Source: Thalassiosira profunda (Eukaryota > Bacillariophyta > Thalassiosirophyceae > Thalassiosirales > Thalassiosiraceae). Taken from it: a DNA stretch of 10,792 nt. The stretch spans positions 1 through 10,792 of the forward strand of contig JALLAP010000735.1 of assembly GCA_036939355.1 (NCBI GenBank), read 5' to 3'. How positions within the stretch are numbered: position 1 is the stretch's first letter; every line of letters starts with the position of its first letter. The notes below the pieces were generated by a model. It was given only the letters and a program-made list of their open reading frames with translations. It had not been told where the DNA came from and made no database searches. This document shows positions 1 through 6,880 of the stretch, one piece after another. A program made the position numbers and the translations under genes.

Positions 1-2
1 CC

Positions 3-386
3 AATTCCACGACGGCGGCGTCGTCGAAGCGGACGGCGGTCAAGAGCGAGTTCGGAGCAGAGTCAGAACTGGGGAGTGCACATACGGACGCGGGGGAGGG
101 CGCCTCCTCCCGCCCTCTGGGGCACGACGACGCCCTCCGGCACGCCGTCCCGGGACGGTACGGCCGCATCGTCGTCCGCCGGAGCGGCCGGACGGAACTC
201 GTCCTGGGCGGAGGCGAGAGCGGGGAGCCCGAGGTGCGAATGTTGGTCCACGAGGGATTGCAGTGCGGCTTCCGGCAGGAGGCGGTGGGCGTCGATCCCG
301 CGGGGCGGACGTTCGTGGCTCTGGGGGGCGTGGACAAGAGCTTGGTCGTGACGCCGGATGTGGAGCGGGCGTTTGCAGATAACTAG
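3..386 (+). CDS. RNA polymerase III subunit RPC4 (C53), C-terminal part
   Basis: This is the last 127 codons of a gene whose start lies left of the window; the frame is open from base 3 to the TAG at 384-386. RPC4 (POLR3D in human, Rpc53 in yeast) is a nuclear Pol III subunit that pairs with RPC5 in a TFIIF-like dimer used in initiation, termination and reinitiation. Seen residues 51-69 read GRYGRIVVRRSGRTELVLG, matching the family's 'G.lGkl.v.kSGr.qL.lG' strand. It is followed at about 89-95 by a segment like the family's 'F.QE.V.V' and at 107-120 by ALGGVDKSLVVTPD, matching the closing 'vLG.v..klV.tPd' motif. The order and distance to the stop fit the RPC4 C-terminus. Upstream residues 1-50 are charged and low in complexity, as usual for the poorly conserved middle of RPC4. 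I recognised this by motif, not by search. The gene converges on the LRR gene with a 57-bp gap. Confidence 0.8.
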   Translation, partial: NSTTAASSKRTAVKSEFGAESELGSAHTDAGEGASSRPLGHDDALRHAVPGRYGRIVVRRSGRTELVLGGGESGEPEVRMLVHEGLQCGFRQEAVGVDPAGRTFVALGGVDKSLVVTPDVERAFADN

Positions 387-443
387 ATGTTCACGAGAAA
401 TCTATCTACATACGCCATCTTCGAGGCCGATGCAATTGCTGCA

Positions 444-2344
444 TCAACTCCCACCCACCTCGTTGTGCTTCCTCTTCAATCCAGTAGGAGCTGGCTCAAA
501 CAGCGACGGGGTGGCTTTCGCAAACTGGAAGAGCACCGACAGGCCATGATGATCTCTGCCCATCCAGGCCATTGCAAAAGGTAACGCTTTTGTACCGATG
601 GACTCAAATTCCCCAATGTTGCTCTCCCCCTCCGCGAAGAAGTGCAGAAGGATTTTCCGGCGAGCCACCTCTGCTTTGTTTTCATTTTTGTTCAGCTCCA
701 GATACGATCGTATATCGCTGGGAATATTGTCCCCGTCGTCGAGTTCCCAATACCAAGAAATCTCGTAGAGCGAATGGTTGGAGCCGAGGATGCTTTCGAC
801 GTCTGATTTGTCGCATAAGACATTGGAAAAGGCCGCCCCAGCAGCAGGGGAAAGTGATACCCTCCCATTAGGGCCGTATTTGTTCAGGATGTGCAATCTC
901 TTCATCTTTGTATTGCCAATGAGGGCGTTCGCAAACTCCGTTGCAACTTCGTCATCCAAGCCCGATGATACGGCCCACCGCCGACCATCATCAAAGCCAT
1001 TGCCCAAGATCGCCAACTCTTCCAAATTGGAGCATGGGTTTCGCAGGAAGTTCACGATCGACGTCCAATTCGAGGACGAAAACGTGGTGCGGTATGGCAT
1101 CAGATTGGACATCCGCAGAGACTTCAGCTTTGGCCTATTGGCAAGAGCATTCACGAGAAAAGGCACGTCGGGATCGCGAATAGTGTTCCCACTGACGTCA
1201 ATCTCCTCCAGTGCATGCCATGAGCCTCGCAACACATCGAAGAACCTTCGCCAAGCGGCACCGGTGATATCGGACGGCGGCCTCCCAAAGGCGTCGAAAT
1301 CCTCGTCCTCGGAATTAGATTCGTCTCCATAATATCAAGTGTGAGTTCACTGACAACTAGTCGCCGCAGCTTAGGCTCTCCATTTCCTAGCGATAATAAC
1401 GCTTCTTCACCAATATTGCACTTGTGCAAACCCAAGTCTTCGAGGGAAGAGTTCGACAGGCACCGTGATAACGCAACCCAGCCAGCCTGTGGTGCGTTGC
1501 ATTCGCAAAATGACACCCCCGTAACTGATTGGTTGCGGGCCAAACCGTTTGCAAGGTGAGACATGTCCTGTTCATCGAAATCATTTTGAGGAAGGCTGAG
1601 ACGTTCCAATCTCGACCCCCGCTTTCGGAGTAGCCTCCCCAATGGTGCACACCATTCCTCCCCGTCTGGATTATCGTGCACAAAAGATACAGACAATTCC
1701 TTCAAATTGTTCCATGATCCAATGATATCAGCCAGCCTCGCAGCGGACGCATCATCCATCCCACCCTGCATGAAAGTTATGGCGACACTCCGAAGATTAC
1801 TTTTGTTGAATCTCGAAAAGGCCGACAAAAGATCGGCCACGTCCTCCGAGTCGATCATGCCGGTGTCGAACTGCAAGCTGCGCAGATTAGAGTTGCGTTC
1901 CAGACACTGGGCGAGATTTGCAAACACGTCCTCCAAGGCAATGATGGTGCAGTTATGAGTGCAGATGGTTCGTATGCTCCTGCTGGCGGCCAGCGCCCGA
2001 TAAAACGCCTCGACGTTGCCGTATTGCAGCTCCACATCGCGGCGCGTGTCACCCTGGAGACCGAAGGAGCCGCTAAAATAAATTTGTTTCAGGTGGGTAT
2101 TCTTGGCGATGGCATTGAAATTCTCCTCGTTCGCCCAGTCGACCCTTCCGGCGTGGAACCAATCCCGCCCCTGCTCATCTTGGCGAGCGCTCCCCCAAAA
2201 CTTTGTGTACAGCGCGGTGACGGCCGGATCATTGCGCTTCATTTGAGCCAACCACTCCTCCGTAAAGTCATCCCCCCTGCCGAGTCCAGCGTTGCCGCGC
2301 CACTCTTCATCGTAAGAGTCGTCGTCATCGCCGTCGTCCGCCAT
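444..2344 (-). CDS. Leucine-rich-repeat protein (RNI-like), one frame break
   Basis: The reading frame starts at ATG 2344, just downstream of a divergent promoter, with an acidic leader (MADDGDDDDSYDEEW). Irregular ribonuclease-inhibitor-type leucine-rich repeats follow, for example LEDLGLHKCNIGEEALLSLG, LRRLVVSELTLD, ALEEIDVSGNTI, LKSLRMSNL and LEELAILGNGF. The frame then breaks: one reading frame runs 2344 to about 1330 and the other from about 1334 to the stop at 444. The bridging residues ESNSEDEDFDAFG and the continued LRR pattern show the two belong together. Adding one base (or losing two) near 1325-1334 gives about 633 residues. The C-terminal 50 or so residues (AMAWMGRDHHGLSVLFQFAK) read as a conserved tail, not an LRR. 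LRR proteins of this kind form large families in Thalassiosira; partner and role are unknown. No donor/acceptor pair restores the frame without deleting an LRR strand, so an indel is likelier than an intron. Third positions are less GC-rich than in the RPC4 or PP2C genes. Confidence 0.8.
1325..1334 (-). other. Frameshift site in the LRR gene
   Basis: Upstream coding sense ends in ...SELTLDI in the frame of ATG 2344. Downstream coding sense (GDESNSEDEDFDAF) lies in the frame shifted by two bases, which opens only after a TGA at 1335-1337. The switch therefore falls at or just after 1334. It is either an assembly or read error, or a real disabling indel. Confidence 0.65.
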
Positions 2345-2514
2345 GGCCAGGTCAGGGCTCCTGGAGGGAGTTGGACTTTGAACTTTGGAGGACCCTGCTA
2401 AGTACGTACGATACCTAGGTACGTACCTCGGCCGATTTCATCTTTAGCTTGATCTAAAATCTAAAATCTTGAGCGGAGGCGTCCGCGTGCCTCGCCACAC
2501 AGCAACGCAGCGCC
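2345..2514. promoter_or_regulatory. Divergent promoter between LRR and F-box genes
   Basis: These 170 bp separate two genes that start back to back. I see no obvious TATA box. The part nearer the LRR gene holds a cluster of palindromes (2402-2427). The part nearer the F-box gene holds a short tandem repeat, TCTAAAA twice (2453-2466), about 50 bp upstream of the F-box ATG. Promoter function is inferred from position only. Confidence 0.5.
2402..2427. repeat. Palindrome cluster: two GTACGTAC with a central TACCTAGGTA
   Basis: The self-complementary octamer GTACGTAC occurs at 2402-2409 and 2419-2426 (the second inside the 10-bp palindrome GGTACGTACC, 2418-2427). A further 10-bp palindrome, TACCTAGGTA, lies at 2412-2421. 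Three overlapping dyads in 26 bp suggest a site for dimeric DNA-binding proteins. A related GTACGTA occurs at 4479-4485, upstream of another gene. Confidence 0.6.
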
Positions 2515-3393
2515 ATGGAACGTTTGCCCGACGACTTCGTCCCCATCGTCGCGGGATACCTCCCGCCCCTCGACGCCATCGCCTTGAGCCGCACCTGCAA
2601 GCGCATGCGCTCCCAGCTCTCCCTCGCGGCGACGCGCCCCCGCCTCCTCCTCGCCGAATATTCGCGGCGAGACAACAATGATGATGTACACTACGGCTTT
2701 GGAATTCCCGTGCCCTCTTCCTCGGTGGCGCATTCCGTGGCGCTGTCCATCAGGTGGTGCGATCAGGGGTGGGGCAATCGAAAGGGGAGGGTGATTATTG
2801 CGGAGGTCTACGAGGGGGATCAAACATCGACCGGCGAGTTCGGAGGCGGCTGGGCGCTTTTTCGATCCGACCTCGCGCCACACGAAGAGGAGCACTTGAC
2901 TATTTGGTTCCAGCCGAGGGAGGGCGCGTCGTACCATCTCTGGTATGGCGTCGGTGGCGGCGGGGGACACAGCCTCCATCTCGAAGAGGTATGCGTGCGG
3001 TCCCTTCTTTTTGATGGCTCGGGCGTCCTGTCGAAGGCCCACAACTTTCTCATTGCCGAGGGCATTTCCCGCCCGTGGGAGGACTGCCGGATGGTGCGGG
3101 TAGATATGAAGGCATTGAACACAGTCTTGGCGAGCGCTTCCCATCTCCTGGCCCAGGGGTCAAAGCTCCCGTCTCCGATGATTGACTTCTTCTGCATTGG
3201 TGGTTTGATCGATGCGGACGCAGACCTGTCATTTGAACTGGTTCATTCGATGCAGTTGCTATTGAATGATTGGGACGCGGAACGTTCTGCCTACACGCAG
3301 TTGAGTGACATGCGCCAGGATGACGAAGATTCCCTTGAGCAACTGAGATACAACCGCAACCGACTCGACCAACTCCTCGCCCCGTCACCCTGA
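2515..3393 (+). CDS. F-box protein with C-terminal beta-sandwich-like region
   Basis: This is a 292-residue protein from ATG 2515 to TGA. Residues 2-36 form an F-box: LPDDFVPIVAGYLPPLDAIA then LSRTCKRMRSQL, the usual L-P-x2-hydrophobic pattern that binds Skp1 in an SCF ubiquitin ligase. Residues 59-167 look like a beta-rich module, with alternating hydrophobics in VALSIRWCDQGWGNRKGRV, then HLTIWFQP, YHLWYGVGGGGG and VCVRSLLFD. The 'W.DQGWGN.KG' signature recurs in uncharacterised eukaryotic beta-sandwich proteins, sometimes next to F-boxes. I infer that it is the substrate-recognition part. The last 40 or so residues (SLEQLRYNRNRLDQLL) could form a short helix or coiled coil. The gene is divergent from the LRR gene and convergent with the minus-strand ORFs beyond it. 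No intron is needed. Substrate unknown. Confidence 0.8.
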   Translation: MERLPDDFVPIVAGYLPPLDAIALSRTCKRMRSQLSLAATRPRLLLAEYSRRDNNDDVHYGFGIPVPSSSVAHSVALSIRWCDQGWGNRKGRVIIAEVYEGDQTSTGEFGGGWALFRSDLAPHEEEHLTIWFQPREGASYHLWYGVGGGGGHSLHLEEVCVRSLLFDGSGVLSKAHNFLIAEGISRPWEDCRMVRVDMKALNTVLASASHLLAQGSKLPSPMIDFFCIGGLIDADADLSFELVHSMQLLLNDWDAERSAYTQLSDMRQDDEDSLEQLRYNRNRLDQLLAPSP

Positions 3394-3516
3394 GATGGTT
3401 GGGAATTGCATTTGCATCTGTGGGAAAGCAAATTGAACTAACGAAATGATACATTGCAATTATCATTGTTCTCCATTTATTGTTACAGTCTCTTCTCATG
3501 CGAGTTGCTTGTGTTA

Positions 3517-3672
3517 TCACTTCAGCAACGCCCGATTCAAATTGTACAGTAGGTTGTCGGCTGCGAGATCTCTCTCGTTAGATTCAATTGTCAAAGAACG
3601 GAGTCGCATCTGTTCGTCCGCCGTCTGCAATCCTCCAGACAATCCGGCATGAGCATCACGAGCAGGGTTCAT
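3517..3672 (-). CDS. Small ORF (51 aa), possibly a 3' exon of the next gene
   Basis: This frame runs from ATG 3672 to the TGA at 3517-3519 and encodes a helix-prone, amphipathic peptide (QMRLRSLTIESNERDLAADN, then LLYNLNRALLK). Its balanced composition looks more like coding sequence than GC-driven noise. In the same frame a TAA lies just upstream of the ATG. A likely acceptor (TTGCAG, ending at 3625) sits inside it, so residues from about TADEQMRL onward could instead be the last exon of the gene at 3756-4289. The candidate donor (GTTGAA at 3764) is weak and would give a 139-bp intron. Function unknown. It could also be chance. Confidence 0.35.
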   Translation of the reverse strand: MNPARDAHAGLSGGLQTADEQMRLRSLTIESNERDLAADNLLYNLNRALLK

Positions 3673-3679
3673 AGCGGTA

Positions 3680-3700
3680 GCACCGAGTTATCTTCGGTGC
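3680..3700. other. Short hairpin in a convergent spacer
   Basis: GCACCGA (3680-3686) is the exact reverse complement of TCGGTGC (3694-3700) with a 7-nt loop. It lies between the ends of oppositely oriented reading frames. No U-tract follows and no known element is matched, so a role in 3'-end formation is only a possibility. Apart from this and the small ORF I see nothing in 3394-3755. Confidence 0.35.
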
Positions 3701-3755
3701 ACCCGCAGCCCCCGTCGCTCTTGCTGCAATACGCGCCGACAGTCAAAACGCCGTA

Positions 3756-4289
3756 CTATTCAACGGAAAGGAGGTGGGCCTCTTTGAGCATCGCCCCGAT
3801 CCGCTCCTCGACGTGGGCCACCCCGTCGCCCAGGTCGGAGAGCGTGGGAAAGATGCCCCAGAGGCCGTCGTCGTCTTCATCTTCATCTGTGTTTGCGTCG
3901 CTGCCAACGTCTCCGGCGTTGGCATCGCGTTGACCCCTCTGCTCCTCTGCACCATCTTCGCTACTCGCCGACCCAGCTCCGGCTCCCTCCGCCTCCGGCG
4001 CCGCCAGCCCCGCCAGCGCGTCGTCCCACGCGGCCGCCCGCGTCTCCCACCGCTCCGTCGCCGCGGCCGCCTCCCGGGCCGCCTCCTCCCGCTGCGAGCG
4101 ACGGCGAGTCTCCCGCGCCGCCTCCCGCCGCGAGCGATGGCGGTCCGTCCCGATGGGCTGCGCGCGACGGTGGGGCGGCTCGTAGTAGGCCGCGATGGCG
4201 TCGTTCATGGGGACGGCGGGGCTCTGCTGGTAGTAGGATGCAATGGCGGGGTCGAGCCGCTTCGTCGTGGCCTTGTTGGCGCGCCTCAT
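3756..4289 (-). CDS. Unrecognised charged protein, Ala/Arg/Glu-rich
   Basis: I do not recognise this 177-residue protein. The chosen start, ATG 4289 (MRRANKATTKRLDP), follows an A-rich, leader-like context. The same frame stays open to an ATG at 4505, which would give 249 residues, but the added stretch looks like translated 5' leader. Near the N-terminus a short motif occurs twice 19 residues apart: DPAIASYYQ and DAIAAYYE. Residues around 50-95 are a dense Arg/Glu/Ala helix (SRREAARETRRRSQREEAAR), a likely single helix or coiled coil. An acidic Ala/Gly/Ser linker ending in TDEDEDDDGL follows. The end is a hydrophobic-amphipathic segment, GIFPTLSDLGDGVAHVEERI. The reverse strand also has long frames here, but they are Pro/Arg shadows of GC-rich DNA. 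It may continue into the small ORF downstream by splicing. It is divergent from the PP2C gene. Confidence 0.55.
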   Translation of the reverse strand: MRRANKATTKRLDPAIASYYQQSPAVPMNDAIAAYYEPPHRRAQPIGTDRHRSRREAARETRRRSQREEAAREAAAATERWETRAAAWDDALAGLAAPEAEGAGAGSASSEDGAEEQRGQRDANAGDVGSDANTDEDEDDDGLWGIFPTLSDLGDGVAHVEERIGAMLKEAHLLSVE

Positions 4290-4921
4290 TGCGGGCCGAC
4301 GAGTGGCGTGATATTGTGGGGCAGGGGCGGCGATGGTCGCGACTGCAATGTGAGAGGGTTGGTTGTAGCGCAGGTGCCCTTGATGAGGCGTGCCTCCTCG
4401 CCCTTCACCTTCAACTTTTGCCCAGGGAAAGAGTGAAAAAAGCGAGTCTGCTGCAAATGACTTGTCAATTGAGACTTTGTACGTAGGAATTAATACCGGT
4501 TGCAATTTTGGGCAGTACGAAGCCGTTCAGCCAATTCGACTCGAATTTTTCACGGACCCGCGCGTCACGCAAATTTCCCCTCCCGACAGAATGGCGCGGA
4601 CGCCGTTCGGCTGTCCCGGCAACCCCGCCGGCGGACGTTCGTGGACCTGTCGGCTGGCTGGAAATTTGGTCGGCTAGTCGGGACCCGCGCTCGGTTCGAC
4701 TGTGGTGTAGGAGGTGCTTGATGTTGTGCATGTGATGTGCTCATTTGCAACTCGCCGCCTTGCTCATACATAGACGGCTCCAGATCGGCACCGATGTGAA
4801 CCGTCGACATTGCAATTGACACAGTTGCAATCGAGACGAGGAACAACAACAACGCTAGGGCGAACAGCCAGCCTGCATGTACCAAGCCGCCGAGATATAC
4901 GCGCGCCTCGCACGATCGATC
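4290..4921. promoter_or_regulatory. Divergent spacer and leader upstream of PP2C, with four TTGCAA palindromes
   Basis: This 632-bp stretch lies between two genes that diverge. It contains the palindromic hexamer TTGCAA at 4500-4505, 4745-4750, 4810-4815 and 4825-4830, the last two 15 bp apart and about 100 bp before the PP2C start. A GTACGTA at 4479-4485 resembles the palindromes at 2402-2427. Bases 4842-4853 read AAC four times, an unstructured CAA-type leader probably in the PP2C 5' UTR. The short frames here have no coding character I trust. Confidence 0.4.
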
Positions 4922-6688
4922 ATGGGCAACGCCGAATCATCGAGCGCGGCGTCCCGCGGCGCCGACGCCGCCATCTACTGGCACGGCGCCGACCCCAATT
5001 CATCGCCGTCCATGCGCCCGCCGCCCGACCAGCGCGCGGCATTGCAGCGCAAGATGTCAAGCTTTCTGGAGGAGCCCATCACTCATAAACTGACGGAGCG
5101 GGGCGAGGCCGCGGTCACGCTGCGGGCTAGTGGAGACGGCCGAGACGCGGCAGACAATAGCAGCGCGGAAGAAACCCCCACGAAGCTCCGCTACGCCGCC
5201 TCCGAAATGCAGGGGTGGCGCTCCCACATGGAAGACCGGCACTGCCTCGATCCGCCCCTCGCGCGGAACCGGCAGCAGCGCGAGCTCCTCAAGGATCACC
5301 ACCTCTTCGCTGTTTTTGACGGCCACGGCGGCGAGTTCGCCAGTCGGTTTTGCGGGGAGCACTTCGTCGGCACTTTGTTAAGGCAGAGGGAGTGGCAGAC
5401 GTACCTCCAGCTCGCCAGCGGAGGTGGGAGCGGGCATCCGTCGCCGCTCACGGGCCAAAGTCTGGCCCGACAAGATTCCGTGACGGGCCTCGCCCTCCTC
5501 AAGGCGGCGTTGACTTCGGCCTTCCTCGACCTCGACGCGCAGCTCATGGAGGCCCAGCGCTCCGTCCGCCTCGGCCAATTGTCCAAGCTCGAGACCCTCG
5601 TCTACTCGTTGGGAGGCAACGTCGAGCACGACGTGTTTCAGCGCGGCACCGACGATCACAACGGCCTCCTCAACTTCGATCGGACATTGCCCGGTCGGAT
5701 GCCGGCCCAGGTGCCCCTGGAAAGATCGGGCTCGACGGCCGTCGTCGTATTGGTCACGCCGAGCCACATTGTGTGCGCCAACGCGGGCGATTCGCGGGCC
5801 TTCCTCTCCAAGAGGGCGAGCAATGGCGGCGCGGGTACGGACGGCGTGCTGCCGTTGAGCTTCGACCACAAGCCCACCAACGACTGCGAAGTTTCCAGGG
5901 TGGAGCGCGACGGAGGATTCGTGCGGGCCGGGCGGGTCGACGGCGACCTCGCCGTGAGCCGCTCGTTCGGCGACTTTGGCTACAAGAACTGCCGCGAACG
6001 GGACGACGCCTCTTCTTCCGGTTCGTCGCACGGCTCCTCATCGCCCGAGTCGAGGCAGGAGAGCGAGCCCAGGGACCACCGGGTCACCGTCCACCCCGAC
6101 ATCCTCGTGCACCCCCGCGATCCCTCCAAAGACGAGTTCGTCGTCCTCGCGTGCGATGGCATCTGGGACCGCCTCTCCAACCGCGATTGCGCGTCCCTCG
6201 TCCGTTCGTTGGTCCACGAGGAGGGCGAGACGGACGTCGGCCTGGTGTGCGAGGAGATCATCGACACGGCCTTGGAGCGCGACAGTCGGGACAACATGAC
6301 GTGCTGCGTGGTATTGTTCCCGGGGATGGAGGCGGACGACACCACTGCGGGCGCGTCCGACCGGAGCTTCGCCACGGCGAGCACGGCCTCGTCGGGGGTA
6401 TTGCGACGGCGGCAGGACCGGGAACGACGGTGGGGACGGGAATCGACGCCGGCCAAACGGGCGCACGCGCGGCTCGAGGAGCGGAAGCGGCGGAATCGGG
6501 AGCTCATCGCATTGCAGCGGAGCAAGGTCCCCAAGAGCCAGGGGCGGAGGGCCCGGGGACAAACGGGGTTGCAGCTGAGCCCGAGCCAGGAGGAGAAGGC
6601 GGCGGGGGCGGAGGGTATGAGCCGCGGCCGGAGCCTCGCGGCGCGGAGGGTGCGGAGCACTCCGATGGCACGGCCGGCGATGCAATAG
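4922..6688 (+). CDS. PP2C/PPM-family Ser/Thr phosphatase, likely N-myristoylated
   Basis: This is a complete 588-residue metal-dependent protein phosphatase. Motifs in order: MED in GWRSHMEDRH (103-105), FAVFDGHGG (metal-binding Asp and the DGHGG signature, 133-137), SGSTAVVV (269-276), CANAGDSRAF (about 285-294), RVDGDLAVSRSFGD (338-351), LACDGIWD (412-416, metal Asp) and RDNMTC (457, metal Asp). All catalytic metal ligands are present, so it should be active. The start at 4922 gives MGNAESSS, fitting the myristoylation pattern M-G-x3-S, as in several PP2Cs of plants, animals and apicomplexans. An in-frame ATG at 4877 would add 15 residues and hide this signal. Compared with a minimal PP2C core there are two insertions, at about 160-265 and a Ser/Glu-rich one at about 360-388. 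A 120-residue basic tail (RRRQDRERRWGRE and similar) could be a helix or nuclear signal. Third positions are strongly GC-rich. Substrate unknown. Confidence 0.92.
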   Translation: MGNAESSSAASRGADAAIYWHGADPNSSPSMRPPPDQRAALQRKMSSFLEEPITHKLTERGEAAVTLRASGDGRDAADNSSAEETPTKLRYAASEMQGWRSHMEDRHCLDPPLARNRQQRELLKDHHLFAVFDGHGGEFASRFCGEHFVGTLLRQREWQTYLQLASGGGSGHPSPLTGQSLARQDSVTGLALLKAALTSAFLDLDAQLMEAQRSVRLGQLSKLETLVYSLGGNVEHDVFQRGTDDHNGLLNFDRTLPGRMPAQVPLERSGSTAVVVLVTPSHIVCANAGDSRAFLSKRASNGGAGTDGVLPLSFDHKPTNDCEVSRVERDGGFVRAGRVDGDLAVSRSFGDFGYKNCRERDDASSSGSSHGSSSPESRQESEPRDHRVTVHPDILVHPRDPSKDEFVVLACDGIWDRLSNRDCASLVRSLVHEEGETDVGLVCEEIIDTALERDSRDNMTCCVVLFPGMEADDTTAGASDRSFATASTASSGVLRRRQDRERRWGRESTPAKRAHARLEERKRRNRELIALQRSKVPKSQGRRARGQTGLQLSPSQEEKAAGAEGMSRGRSLAARRVRSTPMARPAMQ

Positions 6689-6880
6689 GAGGGGCAACGT
6701 TGGATGGCGGTATGATATGCCTATGATGAGTGTAGTTAATAGTAGGATCGAATTGATCAGAGCACTGCGCCATATGATAATTCTACGCACGAAAGGGCAA
6801 AACTGTTGCGAGAGGGCCAGATCGGATCACCCTTTTGAGCAGCCAGCATGTCATGCATTTCAAGAACAACCACAGCATTT

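Noticed and set aside
2461..3144. A 227-codon minus-strand frame opposite the F-box gene
   Set aside because: The plus strand encodes a clear F-box protein; this frame has no motif and mirrors its codons.
3774..4486. Two long plus-strand frames opposite the charged minus-strand protein
   Set aside because: Both are dominated by Pro and Arg runs, as expected from the antisense of Ala/Glu/Arg-rich coding sequence, with no recognisable segment.
4688..4712. GGTTCGACT resembling a tRNA T-loop
   Set aside because: The flanking bases do not form the T stem and I found no matching acceptor, D or anticodon arms.
4565..4885. Minus-strand frame with a hydrophobic start, resembling a small membrane protein
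   Set aside because: It lacks an ATG before the hydrophobic part. The leucine run is the antisense of the AAC repeat in the probable PP2C 5' leader. The rest has no coding character.
4922..6688. PP2C, PAS and F-box genes as a linked signalling system
   Set aside because: They are on separate transcription units with no shared partner visible, and eukaryotic gene order gives no reason to link them.
5350..6726. A 458-codon plus-strand frame overlapping PP2C
   Set aside because: It is Arg/Gly/Pro-rich and out of frame with the complete phosphatase, a usual shadow of GC-rich coding DNA.
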